Shown: one piece after another, positions 7,125 to 16,382 of the stretch
Numbering within the stretch: position 1 is the first letter of the stretch
Layout of the letters: every line of letters begins with the position of its first letter
Assembly (NCBI GenBank): GCA_019113645.1
Contig: DXGZ01000036.1
Span: 1-37,729 of the forward strand
Source: Candidatus Mediterraneibacter vanvlietii
GTDB lineage: Bacteria; Bacillota; Clostridia; Lachnospirales; Lachnospiraceae
Direction: 5' to 3'
Length of the DNA stretch: 37,729 nt
Program-made: the position numbers and the translations under genes
The notes under the pieces: model-generated
The model's input: the letters and a program-made list of their open reading frames with translations, nothing else
What the model was told of the DNA's origin: nothing
Database searches by the model: none

Positions 7125-8510
7125 TCATTCCTCCGGCATGGGTTTATAATACTTATCAAGTATCTTTGTATCAACTCTGTCGAGCTCTTCTTTCGGCAGT
7201 CTTCCGAGAAGTTCCCAGCCCAGGTTCAATGTCTCTTCCATACTGCGGTTTTCATCTGCGCCCTGGCCGATGTAGCGCTCTTCGAATTCTTTTCCGAATT
7301 CAAGATATTTCTTGTCAATGGGCGAGAGCTCGTCTTCGCCGATGACAGACGCCAGGTTTCTCGCATCGCCTACTTTCGCGTAAGCGGAGAAGAGCTGGTT
7401 GGCAAGGTCCTGATGATCTTCCCTTGTGTAACCTTCGCCGATGCCGTCTTTCATCAGACGGGAGAGGGAGGGAAGGATGTTGATCGGCGGGTAGATGGAC
7501 TGTCCGTGCAGCGGACGATCCAGCACGATCTGTCCCTCTGTAATATACCCGGTCAGGTCAGGGATCGGGTGAGTGATATCATCATTTGGCATGGTCAGGA
7601 TCGGCAGCTGAGTCACAGAACCGTTCACACCCTGGACAATGCCCGCGCGTTCGTAAATCGTGGCGAGTTCACTGTACAGGTATCCCGGATATCCTTTACG
7701 GCTCGGGATCTCACCTTTGGACGAGGATACCTCACGCATGGCCTCTGCAAATGAAGTCATATCGGTCAGGATAACGAGGATGTGCATGTTCTGTTCAAAT
7801 GCCAGATATTCTGCTACGGTAAGTGCTACTTTCGGTGTGATCAGACGTTCCACAACAGGGTCATTTGCCAGGTTCAGGAACATGGCAACATGATCCGCCA
7901 CACCGCTTTCTTCAAATGTATGGCGGAAGAAATCCGCGACGTCATGCTTTACCCCCATGGCGGCAAATACAATGGCGAACTGTTCATCAGAACCTTCGCC
8001 GAGGGAAGCCTGTTTTACGATCTGCGCGGCGAGCTGGTCATGAGGAAGTCCGTTTCCTGAGAAAATAGGGAGCTTCTGTCCGCGGATCAGCGTTGTCAGT
8101 CCGTCGATGGCAGAGATGCCAGTGTGAATGTAGTTACGCGGATATTCGCGGCGTACAGGATTGAGCGGCAGTCCGTTTACATCACGTTTGAGTGTGGAGA
8201 CAATAGGTCCCAGATCATCAATGGGCTGTCCGATCCCGTTAAAAGTACGGCCAAGCATATCGGGAGAAAGGGCGATCTCCATGGGGTGCCCCGTGAGTTT
8301 TGTGTGCGTGTTTTTCAGAGACATGTTCTCCGATCCCTCAAAAACCTGTATTACCGCACGGTCTTCATAGATCTCCACGATGCGTCCGATTTTGCGTTCT
8401 CTGCCGTCTACTATGAATTCCACAATCTCATCATAGAAAGCGTCCTGTACGCCCTCCAGGGCGATCAGAGGTCCGTTGATGCTGCTTAAGCCCAGATATT
8501 CGATTGACAT
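7125..8510 (-). CDS. atpB: V/A-type ATP synthase subunit B (regulatory)
   Basis: A 461-residue non-catalytic nucleotide-binding subunit of the A3B3 head. It aligns along its length with the family: N-terminal beta-barrel, [48 protein letters not shown] (the degenerate P-loop typical of B), [23 protein letters not shown] and the C-terminal helical domain ending in KYYKPMPEE. An AAGGAGG ribosome binding site precedes ATG 8510. It follows subunit A after 18 bases. In most operons of this type subunit D comes next; here the MNT/HEPN genes follow within 6 bases. Confidence 0.97.
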   Translation of the reverse strand: MSIEYLGLSSINGPLIALEGVQDAFYDEIVEFIVDGRERKIGRIVEIYEDRAVIQVFEGSENMSLKNTHTKLTGHPMEIALSPDMLGRTFNGIGQPIDDLGPIVSTLKRDVNGLPLNPVRREYPRNYIHTGISAIDGLTTLIRGQKLPIFSGNGLPHDQLAAQIVKQASLGEGSDEQFAIVFAAMGVKHDVADFFRHTFEESGVADHVAMFLNLANDPVVERLITPKVALTVAEYLAFEQNMHILVILTDMTSFAEAMREVSSSKGEIPSRKGYPGYLYSELATIYERAGIVQGVNGSVTQLPILTMPNDDITHPIPDLTGYITEGQIVLDRPLHGQSIYPPINILPSLSRLMKDGIGEGYTREDHQDLANQLFSAYAKVGDARNLASVIGEDELSPIDKKYLEFGKEFEERYIGQGADENRSMEETLNLGWELLGRLPKEELDRVDTKILDKYYKPMPEE

Positions 8511-8528
8511 ATTGATCGGTCCTCCTTA

Positions 8529-10298
8529 TTATGCGTTCTTTTCCAGCACCCGCTGATAGAAATCATCGATATCCCGACGGTACTGGGCAAACATTTCAAG
8601 CCGGTCATTGGGAACATCGTATTTGATGGCAATGACACGGTCAAAGATATTTTCAGATTTTAACACGGACATGGGATGTCCCATGGTAACCAGTGTGCGC
8701 GCCTGCTTGTACAGATACAGAATCGTATCCATCATCAGGTACTGCTTCTCCATGGAAACGCAGGTATCGTCCTTGTGGAACGCATTCTGCTGCAGAAAAC
8801 CGAGACGGATCACGCGGGCGATTTCGAGTACCAGTTTCTGGTCATCAGGAAGCACATCGCTTCCGATCAGCTTTACGATTTCCAGCAGGCTGCTCTCCTG
8901 ATTGAGAAGAGCCATCAGCCGGTTGCGGTAATCCACAAACTGAGGAGATACATTATCCTGATACCAGGGACTTAAATCGTTCAGGTATTCACTGTAACTG
9001 GTGAGCCAGTGAATGGCAGGAAAATGTCTCGAGTAGGCAAGGCTCTTGTCCAGTCCCCAGAAACAGCGGACAAAACGTTTGGTGTTCTGTGTGACCGGTT
9101 CGGAGAAATCGCCGCCCTGTGGGGAGACTGCTCCGATGATCGTGACAGAACCGTCTGTTCCGTTTAAATTGTGCATCATTCCCGCTCTCTCATAGAATGC
9201 GGACAGACGGGAAGCAAGGTAAGCCGGGAAACCTTCCTCGGCAGGCATCTCTTCCAGACGTCCGGAGAGCTCTCTGAGCGCCTCTGCCCATCGGGAGGTT
9301 GAATCCGCCATGATTGCCACATCGTATCCCATATCCCGGTAGTATTCCGCCAGTGTAAGCCCGGTGTAAATGCTGGCTTCACGTGCGGCAACAGGCATAT
9401 TGGATGTGTTGGCGATCAGAGTGGTACGGTCCATCAGAGGATTGCCGGTCCGCGGGTCTGTCAGTTCCCCGAACTCTTCCAGCACCTGGGTCATCTCGTT
9501 TCCGCGCTCGCCGCAGCCGATGTAGATGATAATATCCGCATCCGCCCATTTTGCGATCTGGTGCTGGGTCATGGTTTTCCCTGTTCCGAAACCGCCGGGG
9601 ATAGCTGCAGTACCGCCCTTGGCGATAGGAAACATGGTATCAATGATACGCTGTCCGGTAATCAGCGGCACGGTTGCCGGGAAACGGTGATGTGTCGGTC
9701 TCGGCGTGCGGATCGGCCAGCGCTGTGTCATGGTCAGTTCTTTTGAGGAGCCATCGGAGAGTTCCAGAGTGACGAGCGTTTCGTCAATGGTGTAGTCTCC
9801 GTCTGGAACTACATTGATGACAGTTCCCTCTACGTCGGGCGGAACCATGCATTTGTGCACGATGGCGTGGGTTTCAGGCACTTCCGCGATAATATCTCCG
9901 CCGTGAAGATACTGTCCCTTCTCCACTGTGATATGTGTCTGCCATTTTTTCTGTCGGTCGAGCGAATCCACGCTGACGCCGCGGGTGATAAACGCTCCGC
10001 CGGACGAGTCGGCGATCCGCTCCAGCGGACGCTCGATACCGTCGAAAATATTGTTGAGGATACCGGGGGCAAGTGTGACGGAAACAGCGCTTCCGCTCGC
10101 GACAACTTCCTCGCCAGGATACAGTCCGGTCGTCTCCTCATATACCTGTACGGTTGTCATGTCTTTGTCAAGGGCGATGACTTCCCCGACAAGTTTCTGC
10201 GATCCCACATAGACCATTTCCGACATGCGGAATCCGGTGTTGCCCTTCAGATAAATGACGGGACCGTTGATTCCATAGATTGTACCGGTGTTAAGCAA
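8529..10298 (-). CDS. atpA: V/A-type ATP synthase subunit A (catalytic)
   Basis: The catalytic subunit of the A3B3 head, about 589 residues. It carries Walker A GGFGTGKT (residues 235-242), the [14 protein letters not shown] block with the catalytic Glu, the A-type non-homologous region (about 110-200, containing [23 protein letters not shown]) and [14 protein letters not shown] chose TTG 10298: AGGAGG lies 8 bases before it, whereas the GTG at 10307 overlaps that ribosome binding site. The gene overlaps the end of subunit E by 8 bases, indicating coupled translation. Confidence 0.96.
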   Translation of the reverse strand: MLNTGTIYGINGPVIYLKGNTGFRMSEMVYVGSQKLVGEVIALDKDMTTVQVYEETTGLYPGEEVVASGSAVSVTLAPGILNNIFDGIERPLERIADSSGGAFITRGVSVDSLDRQKKWQTHITVEKGQYLHGGDIIAEVPETHAIVHKCMVPPDVEGTVINVVPDGDYTIDETLVTLELSDGSSKELTMTQRWPIRTPRPTHHRFPATVPLITGQRIIDTMFPIAKGGTAAIPGGFGTGKTMTQHQIAKWADADIIIYIGCGERGNEMTQVLEEFGELTDPRTGNPLMDRTTLIANTSNMPVAAREASIYTGLTLAEYYRDMGYDVAIMADSTSRWAEALRELSGRLEEMPAEEGFPAYLASRLSAFYERAGMMHNLNGTDGSVTIIGAVSPQGGDFSEPVTQNTKRFVRCFWGLDKSLAYSRHFPAIHWLTSYSEYLNDLSPWYQDNVSPQFVDYRNRLMALLNQESSLLEIVKLIGSDVLPDDQKLVLEIARVIRLGFLQQNAFHKDDTCVSMEKQYLMMDTILYLYKQARTLVTMGHPMSVLKSENIFDRVIAIKYDVPNDRLEMFAQYRRDIDDFYQRVLEKNA

Positions 10299-10878
10299 TT
10301 CCGTCACCTCCTAAGAACAAGAATTTGTCATATTCATTGTCGAGCTGTGTCTTAAATGAATTGTCCATCAGTATATTGCGGCTGCGGATCACGGCCCGCA
10401 CTCCTCCGATAAAATCTTCTTTGCTCACAGTGAGTTCTGCTCCGGTTGTCTCTTCCAGAGCAGCCTTTTTTGAGGCGTCCGACGGGTTGATATAGATAAT
10501 GACAGGATCGCTGCCTGCGTACCTGACAGCCTGCCGGATACAGCGGATCAGAAAATCATTGTATGCCTCTGTTGTCATATAGTCGTTTACCAGGCTTTTT
10601 GCCTCTTCAAATACTTTGTCTTTGAGTTCCTGCTGAACTTTTCCCTGCCGGCGTTTGATCTCGAGCTGTGCTTTGGCTGTTGCCTGATTGAGAGAAAGCC
10701 GGGCATTCGTGGTCTCTGCCTTAATGCGGGTCTCCGCCTGATGGCGTGCTTCCGCCTGGTGGTCTTTGAATATTTTTTCCAGAGCTTCCCTGTGGGAGTC
10801 TATGATTGCATTTCCTTCGGCGCGCGCCTGTTCCATAGAAGTGGACTGCAGGTGCGCAAGCTTTTCTTCAAGAGTCAA
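10291..10878 (-). CDS. atpE: V/A-type ATP synthase subunit E (peripheral stalk)
   Basis: A 195-residue peripheral-stalk subunit. The N-terminal two thirds are Ala/Glu/Gln-rich coiled coil (for example LHQAEARHQAETR-type repeats around residues 35-85), followed by the C-terminal globular head (EDFIGGVRAVIRSRNILMDNSFKTQLD). It starts with TTG at 10878 behind AAGGAGGG, with no better ATG. It is flanked by F upstream and A downstream in the usual arrangement. Confidence 0.92.
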   Translation of the reverse strand: MTLEEKLAHLQSTSMEQARAEGNAIIDSHREALEKIFKDHQAEARHQAETRIKAETTNARLSLNQATAKAQLEIKRRQGKVQQELKDKVFEEAKSLVNDYMTTEAYNDFLIRCIRQAVRYAGSDPVIIYINPSDASKKAALEETTGAELTVSKEDFIGGVRAVIRSRNILMDNSFKTQLDNEYDKFLFLGGDGIA

Positions 10879-10891
10879 AAGGATCCCTCCT

Positions 10892-11200
10892 TTATAGTTT
10901 CAGTCCGATTGCTTCGGTAATATATGATGTGATAAAGTCCTTCTTCCTGCCTGTGCCGTGCCGGTCGGGAATCTCGACCAGCAGCGGCATCTTCCGCTCG
11001 AGACGGAAGGTGTCGATGATGTCGGGAAATTCCCGGCCGAATTTCTCGGTCAGGAGAACGATGCCGACGCTCTTGTCCGCGAGGACGTCTTCCAGAGCTT
11101 TCCGGAGTTCGTCGCGCTCGTGGACAACAACACCGTCTACCCCGGCCAGTCTCATGCCAGTGTAGGTGTCTACATTATCACTGATAAGGAACATTTTCAT
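10892..11200 (-). CDS. atpF: V/A-type ATP synthase subunit F
   Basis: A 102-residue rotor-stalk subunit with the typical alternating fold: MKMFLISDNVDTYTGMRLAGV, VGIVLLTEKFGREFPD, MPLLVEIPDRHG and a C-terminal helix. I chose ATG 11200 because AAGGAGG ends a few bases upstream; a longer frame upstream runs into the structured intergenic region and has no family similarity. It follows subunit K after a 175-base GC-rich spacer. Confidence 0.93.
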   Translation of the reverse strand: MKMFLISDNVDTYTGMRLAGVDGVVVHERDELRKALEDVLADKSVGIVLLTEKFGREFPDIIDTFRLERKMPLLVEIPDRHGTGRKKDFITSYITEAIGLKL

Positions 11201-11375
11201 GTTTAGCCTCCTTATTGCCGTACAGCTGCTTCCATCAGCCGCACCATTCATAATCCGCCTGCGGCGAATTATTCATGTTGGGGCGTCCGCCCCATGTCAG
11301 GCCCCAGCCTGCCGATCCTTGCGAGCCAGCTCGCAGGAGCCGGCACCCTGTGCCCTGCCGCGCGGCTGACTGGTG
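11201..11375 (-). other. GC-rich structured spacer between atpK and atpF
   Basis: This 175-base intercistronic segment is far more GC-rich than its surroundings and contains several small inverted repeats: cgcctgcggcg, ggggcgtccgcccc and gcgagccagctcgc. No reading frame here looks coding. Because K is needed in many copies per rotor, hairpins directly after atpK could protect its mRNA or partly terminate transcription. This is inferred from position. Confidence 0.5.
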
Positions 11376-11810
11376 TTACAGGTTTCCCAATATCATGAAG
11401 GAGATGATCAGTCCGTAGAGGCAGACGCCTTCTGCCAGACCTACGAAGATCAGTGATTTACCGAGGATGCTGGAGTCTTCGCTGAGTGCTCCGAGTGCTG
11501 CGCTTGCAGCGCTTGCAACTGCGATACCGCCGCCGATACAGGAAAGCCCGGTTACGAGAGCTGCTGCGATGTATCCGAGGCCTTCTGCCAGACCGGAGCC
11601 GGAAGCAGCAGCTTCAGCAGCCTGTACGTCTGGTCCGCCGAGCAGCATGATGGATGCGATGGCGAATGCGCCGAAGAAGAAAAATGCGTTGACTCCAATG
11701 GCGCGTTTATAGCGCCTGCGGCTTTTTTCACCGAGGAAATAGTAGCCGAACGGAACGATAATGCTAACGATCAGAGCGATAATGAAAACAATTTTGGTTG
11801 CTAAAGTCAT
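11376..11810 (-). CDS. atpK: V/A-type ATP synthase subunit K (proteolipid c-ring)
   Basis: A 144-residue rotor-ring proteolipid with about four hydrophobic helices. The last helix holds the ion-binding Glu in VGLAEGVCLYGLIISFMIL; the preceding helix reads GLSCIGGGIAVASAASAALG. The N-terminal pair (TKIVFIIALIVSIIVPFGYYF and AFFFFGAFAIASIMLLGG) has no acidic residue, so each subunit provides one ion site. The Gln common in sodium-selective rings is not seen in the GGGIAVAS stretch, which hints at protons (weak inference). ATG 11810 has an AGGGAGG site 7 bases upstream. It is followed by structured GC-rich spacer DNA. Confidence 0.93.
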   Translation of the reverse strand: MTLATKIVFIIALIVSIIVPFGYYFLGEKSRRRYKRAIGVNAFFFFGAFAIASIMLLGGPDVQAAEAAASGSGLAEGLGYIAAALVTGLSCIGGGIAVASAASAALGALSEDSSILGKSLIFVGLAEGVCLYGLIISFMILGNL

Positions 11811-11823
11811 GGTAGAATCCTCC

Positions 11824-13758
11824 CTATTTCTGTTTTTTATTTCTATAAGGTTCAAATGCGTGTCCGCTTCCCTTGTAGAAGCGGCTGAACATCTCGTAGT
11901 ATTCCAGACGGAGAACCTGGATTCCGACGATCAGGCCCTCGAAAGCACACACGAACAGGTTGCCCGCGATTACGCCGATCCAGTTCGGATTGCCGCTCTC
12001 CGCGCCTGCCAGCTGAAGTACAACCTCCATGATCGCCGCATGGCTGACTGCAAAAGCGCCGATACGGATAAAGGAGATTGTGTTTGAAAAATAGCTGAGC
12101 AGTGTCTCAAACATCTCGAAAAATCCCTGTACAAGGAACATTGCCTTCCCTGTCTCCATCTTGTCCGCGCGTTTCTGGATCGCCCTTGTGATCGGCTCCC
12201 GGAAGAAGATCAGGATCAGCGGGATTCCGAACATAATGGCAAGTATGATACCGCCCGGAAGCGGGTTGCCGGTCATGAACAGTACAATTGTCACAACTAC
12301 CGCCGCATAGAAGACAAGTCCTGCCACACCGTTCGGGTCAAACCAGGTCCCTTCGATGTCTTTGCTCTTCGCGGCATTGATGATATGAAGGATCATTGCC
12401 ACGATGATGAGAAACATACCAAAACCAACTGCCACGATAAACACGGTATTCAGCTTCCCGAGGAAGGGCAGCGTGGTCATGTGGTTGATGGGGCGTATCC
12501 ACAGTGCGGGGATCACGTCTTCAAAACCGAAGATACTTCCGAAGAGGAATCCGAATATTGTGGAAAATACACCGGCGGTTGCAATGATTCCTGCCAGCGG
12601 CGCTTTCTTAAAGTGGTAGATAAGCGCGCCTCCGATGAGAAGCAGGAGCCCCTGTCCCACATCGCCGAACATGGCTCCGAATATAAAGGAGTATGTCAGT
12701 CCGACAAATACGGTGGGATCAAATTCGTTGTGCGCCGGAAGCCCGTACATCTGGACAAACATTTCAAAAGGTTTGAACACTTTCGGATTCTCCAGTTTTG
12801 TGGGTGGTTCGCCGAAGTAGGCGTCATGGTCATCTTCGACTACAACGAACACCTTGTCATCGTCTTTTATCTCATCTACGAATTTTTCAACATCATCTTC
12901 TGCCATCCAGCCGCAGAGAATGTAGTAATCTTCCTGATTATCTTCCATGCGCGCCGCGAGTTTCCGGACGTCGAAGTTGTTCGACAATTCCTCCAGGCGG
13001 TTCCTTGCAGCGATGAGCTGGGGCGCCCGGTCAGCGAGCATCTCGCCGGCCTGCCTGTCGAGATCTTCCATCTCCAGATTAACCCGGGCGATCTCGCGTT
13101 CCAGAGACTGGTATGCGTAGGCCGGTGTTCCTTCGAAATCATCTTTCAGGTCGATGCGCTCAAAATGAAGGGAGCGGAATACCGCGTCTACTTTCTGAGC
13201 CTCTGCAGGTGAAACAAAATAAGCCCCGTATACGAAACTGTCATCGCGTTCGCCTTCCACAAAGACAGCCTTGAGATCATCCATGAGATATTTCTGCATC
13301 TTATGGTAAAACTCTGCGGCAATACGGCCGAAACGGTAACTGATATACCGGAAGTTCAACACTTTGTGAAGATCGCACTCAATGGGGCGGAAGGGGGCAA
13401 TGACCTGCTGTTTCGCACGAAGCTCCTCGATCTTTTTCTTTAATTTTTCTTTCTTCTCCTGAAGTGTCTGATAGTCCTCGTTCGCCTTGCGTACAACCTC
13501 GAACATGTCGTCAAGTCCAAGTGAAGTGTCAGGAGTAACATCCTCTGCGTTCGGCAGATATCCGACAAACTGGTTCGCTTTGGCAAGTACGTCACGGTAC
13601 GGGTTGAGCTCCACGAAAGGTCTTAAATTGTCTACGGTCTTAAGTTCTGACAGCGCGGATTCAAGCTGTATCTCATAGCGTGAGAGATACAGGTCGGTGA
13701 CACGGTCGATATCGTTCCTTGGGCCGGAGATATTTATGAATTTCATTTTAACAATCAT
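11824..13758 (-). CDS. atpI: V/A-type ATP synthase subunit I (stator a-subunit)
   Basis: A 644-residue membrane stator subunit. The N-terminal half (about residues 1-350) is cytosolic and helical, with coiled-coil segments (EKKEKLKKKIEELRAKQ). The C-terminal half has about seven or eight membrane helices, starting at VGLTYSFIFGAMFGDVGQGLLLLIGG and including the region with the essential Arg, TISFIRIGAFAVSHAAIM. Start ATG 13758 has GGAGG 9 bases upstream and overlaps the stop of subunit C (ATGA), so translation is coupled. Confidence 0.95.
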   Translation of the reverse strand: MIVKMKFINISGPRNDIDRVTDLYLSRYEIQLESALSELKTVDNLRPFVELNPYRDVLAKANQFVGYLPNAEDVTPDTSLGLDDMFEVVRKANEDYQTLQEKKEKLKKKIEELRAKQQVIAPFRPIECDLHKVLNFRYISYRFGRIAAEFYHKMQKYLMDDLKAVFVEGERDDSFVYGAYFVSPAEAQKVDAVFRSLHFERIDLKDDFEGTPAYAYQSLEREIARVNLEMEDLDRQAGEMLADRAPQLIAARNRLEELSNNFDVRKLAARMEDNQEDYYILCGWMAEDDVEKFVDEIKDDDKVFVVVEDDHDAYFGEPPTKLENPKVFKPFEMFVQMYGLPAHNEFDPTVFVGLTYSFIFGAMFGDVGQGLLLLIGGALIYHFKKAPLAGIIATAGVFSTIFGFLFGSIFGFEDVIPALWIRPINHMTTLPFLGKLNTVFIVAVGFGMFLIIVAMILHIINAAKSKDIEGTWFDPNGVAGLVFYAAVVVTIVLFMTGNPLPGGIILAIMFGIPLILIFFREPITRAIQKRADKMETGKAMFLVQGFFEMFETLLSYFSNTISFIRIGAFAVSHAAIMEVVLQLAGAESGNPNWIGVIAGNLFVCAFEGLIVGIQVLRLEYYEMFSRFYKGSGHAFEPYRNKKQK

Positions 13759-14801
13759 CGGGTTCTACCTCCAACGTATGCCAACGTCTCGCTGGGATTT
13801 AAACTGTAGCGTACACATTCCATAACGGTCGTCAGCTTTTTGATTTCTTCTTCTTTTAAGAAGAGATAGGTGTTGATCGCGGCAATGGAATACGGATACC
13901 GCCGCCGGTCAACTGTATACACATGATGCAGGCATTCCGCATACATCTGTTCAATGGTCAGATCCTGGCGGAAATTATAGTAGCGCGAGTAGAAAGTTTT
14001 CGCCGCCGCGGCCTCGAATTCCTCCAGTCCGGGGGATTCTACCAGTTCTTTAACCTGATCTGTTGAAAGTTTATAGTGGATCGGGATGAGCAGCAGATAG
14101 ATGTCGGCGGGCTTCATATTATAATATTTCTTTGCCCGGTAGATCCACTGCAGGTTTAACAGGTCGATCTTGGAACCCCGATCCCTCATGAAAAGTTCAA
14201 GATCATCCTTTTTCAATAATCGCTTCTGTTCCTTCCAGGTGGAAGTATAGAAGTAAAGATCCAGTGTGAGGTTGTAATCATAGAGGGTAACGTTCTGCGC
14301 GTCCTTCAGTTTCCTGAGCGGCGCATAGTACTCTGTGCCTTTCAGATTTTCAACCAGCTCATCTGTTGTCCTTGAAGTGATCAGCTTTTCGATCGAAATC
14401 TGAGAATAACGGTCGAAAAACGCCTTTTTGTGGTTCAGGTCAAACGGTTGTTTGTAACGGTTAATCACAATACGCAGACAGTAGTTGATCAGATCTATCT
14501 CGTAATTTTTCAGGATCAGCCTCATGAACCGACGCTGCTTCTGACCGCAGAAACGGTAGAGCTTCGTGTAGTCGTGATAGAGCGACTGGGTGAGCACTTT
14601 TTCGATATTGCCGCGGTGGATCTGGTCTTCTTCCAGTGTGTTGAGCGCATCTGCATAGCAGGTGTTTTTTCTGAGATAGTCTGCAATCTCGGGAACACTG
14701 CCCAGGTTGGCCAGTTCGGTGAACTGTTCCGGGGTCAGAAGTTTGCCCTCCATGGCGCGGACTTTAGTCACAATGCCGCTGTATTCAAGTAAATTTCCCA
14801 T
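13755..14801 (-). CDS. atpC: V/A-type ATP synthase subunit C (rotor adaptor)
   Basis: A 348-residue funnel-shaped subunit linking the central stalk to the proteolipid ring. It resembles V-type AC39/NtpC subunits: YSGIVTKVRAMEGKLLT at the N-terminus, repeated helical domains, and the C-terminal PYSIAAINTYLFLKEEEIKKLTTVMECVRYSL motif, a clear family signature. It starts 3 bases after the H/G gene and overlaps subunit I by four bases. Confidence 0.94.
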   Translation of the reverse strand: MGNLLEYSGIVTKVRAMEGKLLTPEQFTELANLGSVPEIADYLRKNTCYADALNTLEEDQIHRGNIEKVLTQSLYHDYTKLYRFCGQKQRRFMRLILKNYEIDLINYCLRIVINRYKQPFDLNHKKAFFDRYSQISIEKLITSRTTDELVENLKGTEYYAPLRKLKDAQNVTLYDYNLTLDLYFYTSTWKEQKRLLKKDDLELFMRDRGSKIDLLNLQWIYRAKKYYNMKPADIYLLLIPIHYKLSTDQVKELVESPGLEEFEAAAAKTFYSRYYNFRQDLTIEQMYAECLHHVYTVDRRRYPYSIAAINTYLFLKEEEIKKLTTVMECVRYSLNPSETLAYVGGRTR

Positions 14802-14804
14802 AGG

Positions 14805-15116
14805 CTACACCTCTGTAATGCGCCGTAATATCTCATGTGCATATTCCGTATGCTTTTCTTCATATTCTTTTTCCAGCGCCGCGATGAATTCCGTGCTCGA
14901 TCCGCTCTGGCTGTCGAGGATGCCGGAAGTCTTTTCTTCCAGTCCGCTGCGGATGGCGTCAATGCGGAGCTGCGTTTCTTTTTCCAGTTCTGCGTCGAAT
15001 GCTTTCCGCTTGTTTTCATATTCTTTGTTGAGGACTTCTTTCTGATCCTCGGCATGCTGTACAATGGCTGATGCCGCGTCTTCGATTTCCGTCAATTTGT
15101 TTACAATAGAGTCCAT
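14805..15116 (-). CDS. V/A-type ATP synthase subunit H/G (peripheral stalk)
   Basis: A 103-residue, highly charged, coiled-coil protein (KEVLNKEYENKRKAFDAELEK region) in the first position of the ATPase operon, where the peripheral-stalk G/H subunit (AhaH-like) is normally found. It would pair with subunit E. I chose ATG 15116, which has an AGGAGG site 7 bases upstream; an upstream frame lacks both site and similarity. Identification rests on size, composition and position. Confidence 0.85.
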   Translation of the reverse strand: MDSIVNKLTEIEDAASAIVQHAEDQKEVLNKEYENKRKAFDAELEKETQLRIDAIRSGLEEKTSGILDSQSGSSTEFIAALEKEYEEKHTEYAHEILRRITEV

Positions 15117-15145
15117 AAAAAGCCTCCTGTTTGTAAGAAAATGAT

Positions 15146-15175
15146 AATATACTTTATCATACACCTTTTGTCCAA
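15146..15175 (-). promoter_or_regulatory. Candidate promoter of V-ATPase operon
   Basis: On the minus strand TTGGAC (15170-15175) and TATATT (15146-15151) are separated by 18 bases, placed about 30 bases before the first gene. It lies back to back with the trmB promoter. Confidence 0.5.
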
Positions 15176-15205
15176 AAAAGCAAGTTAAGAAGTTGTAACA
15201 ATGCT

Positions 15206-15234
15206 TTGACCTGCCAACATTCCCGTGCTATTAT
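15206..15234 (+). promoter_or_regulatory. Promoter of trmB
   Basis: TTGACC (15206-15211), a 17-base spacer and TATTAT (15229-15234) lie about 50 bases before the trmB ATG. Confidence 0.65.
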
Positions 15235-15282
15235 TTTATAGGGGATTGGTTCTAGTTTTGTAAAATATGGGGAGGACTATAC

Positions 15283-15951
15283 ATGAGACTGCGGAATATA
15301 CCGAGAGCGGAAGGCACGATTTCTGCGCATCCGGCTGTTATAAAAAGACCGGAAGATCAGCGGGGGTGCTGGAAGCAGGTGTTTGGAAATAAACATCCGA
15401 TCCGGATCGAGATCGGAATGGGAAAAGGACGTTTCCTGTTAAATATGGCAAAGCAGAATCCGGGTATCAACTTTGTGGGAGTCGAGAGGTATTCCAGTGT
15501 CCTTCTGCGCGCCATTGAGAAGTATGACACAGAAGAATTTAACGAACTGAAAAACATCAGATTCGTCTGTATGGATGCCAGAAAGATAGACGAGGTGTTT
15601 GCCCCGGACGAAGTGGACAGGATCTATCTGAATTTCTCTGATCCATGGCCAAAGGCAAGACACGCAAAACGCCGTCTGACTTCCGTGGAATTCCTGGAGA
15701 GATATGAAAATGTACTTGTGCCTTACGGGACAGTTGAATTTAAGACAGACAATACGGAGCTGTTTAATTTTTCGCTGGAGCAGGTAAAGGAAGCAGGATG
15801 GACGCTGCAGAGCTTTACCTATGATCTTCATCATAATGAAGAGATGAATAAAGGCAACATTATGACTGAATATGAAGAGAAATTCTCCAAAAAGGGGAAT
15901 CCGATCAACAAAATGATCGCGGTCAGAAAACAGGAAGGCACAGAATTGTAA
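15283..15951 (+). CDS. trmB: tRNA (guanine-N7-)-methyltransferase TrmB
   Basis: A 222-residue class I SAM-dependent methyltransferase that methylates G46 of tRNA variable loops. Motif I is IRIEIGMGKGRFLL (about residues 40-53), followed by FVGVERYSSVLLRA, and the signature LNFSDPWPKARHAKRRL (about 116-132) supplies substrate-binding residues. The C-terminal TEYEEKFSKKGNPI block, with the Thr/Glu pair typical of TrmB, is present. It is monocistronic with its own promoter, about 350 bases before tRNA-Lys. Length is normal. Confidence 0.96.
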   Translation: MRLRNIPRAEGTISAHPAVIKRPEDQRGCWKQVFGNKHPIRIEIGMGKGRFLLNMAKQNPGINFVGVERYSSVLLRAIEKYDTEEFNELKNIRFVCMDARKIDEVFAPDEVDRIYLNFSDPWPKARHAKRRLTSVEFLERYENVLVPYGTVEFKTDNTELFNFSLEQVKEAGWTLQSFTYDLHHNEEMNKGNIMTEYEEKFSKKGNPINKMIAVRKQEGTEL

Positions 15952-15982
15952 TACCCTGCATATACATAGATTAAGAATGGGT

Positions 15983-16015
15983 GATGTCCGGGAAAAGCCG
16001 TTTCAAACGGACATC
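15983..16015 (+). terminator. Hairpin downstream of trmB
   Basis: An 8-bp stem gatgtccg/cggacatc encloses a 17-base loop, 31 bases after the trmB stop. No T-tract follows, so a processing or stabilising hairpin is equally possible. Confidence 0.35.
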
Positions 16016-16042
16016 CTGAACTGACAATGGCAGGGGTATCAG

Positions 16043-16204
16043 GTGGGAAAAAAGTGCTGGAAGACCTGTATAAGGGAAATGTGTTATTGTAAACCGTGTC
16101 TGAACCGGAAAATTCTGTGTATCCGCGACTCGATGAATGAAGTATGCCGGATTCTCAATACGGGAATATGCCCGAAAAATGACGGGAAAAGGAAAAAAGG
16201 ATAA
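16043..16204 (+). CDS. Possible 53-aa cysteine-rich small protein
   Basis: A short open frame from GTG 16043 to TAA 16204, with AGGGG about 7 bases before the start. The predicted 53 residues hold eight cysteines (C5, C9, C14, C16, C19, C26, C35, C43) and many Lys/Arg, for example MCYCKPCLNRKILCIRD. That composition would fit a small metal-binding or disulfide-rich peptide, but no family is recognised. The frame fills most of the 350-base gap between trmB and tRNA-Lys. It could equally be chance; GTG start and short length keep confidence low. Confidence 0.3.
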   Translation: MGKKCWKTCIREMCYCKPCLNRKILCIRDSMNEVCRILNTGICPKNDGKRKKG

Positions 16205-16305
16205 ACGCGGATAAAAAAATGATGAAAAAAGTAAAAAAACACTTGCATTTTATTAAGTTGTCATATATAATATTTCTTGCGTCATCAATAGGGCGTAAGG
16301 GATAA

Positions 16306-16378
16306 GCGCGATTAGCTCAGCTGGCAGAGCACCTGACTCTTAATCAGGGTGTCCAGGGTTCGAACCCCTGATCGCGCA
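16306..16378 (+). tRNA. tRNA-Lys (anticodon CTT)
   Basis: A 73-base cloverleaf. The acceptor arms GCGCGAT and ATCGCGC pair perfectly, followed by discriminator A. The D arm has GCTCAGCTGGCAGAGC. The anticodon arm CCTGA-CTCTTAA-TCAGG places CTT at positions 34-36 (reads AAG, Lys). The T arm is CAGGGTTCGAACCCCTG. The CCA end is not encoded. A terminator follows within a few bases. Confidence 0.97.
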
Positions 16379-16382
16379 CTTT

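Noticed and set aside
7119-9746. Several long plus-strand open frames opposite the ATPase B and A genes (for example 7119-7754, 8124-8489)
   Set aside because: They are antisense shadows of strongly conserved genes and show no family motifs.
12385-13212. 275-codon plus-strand open frame opposite subunit I
   Set aside because: Antisense to an evident gene; composition (His/Cys-rich) is what reversed membrane-protein codons give.
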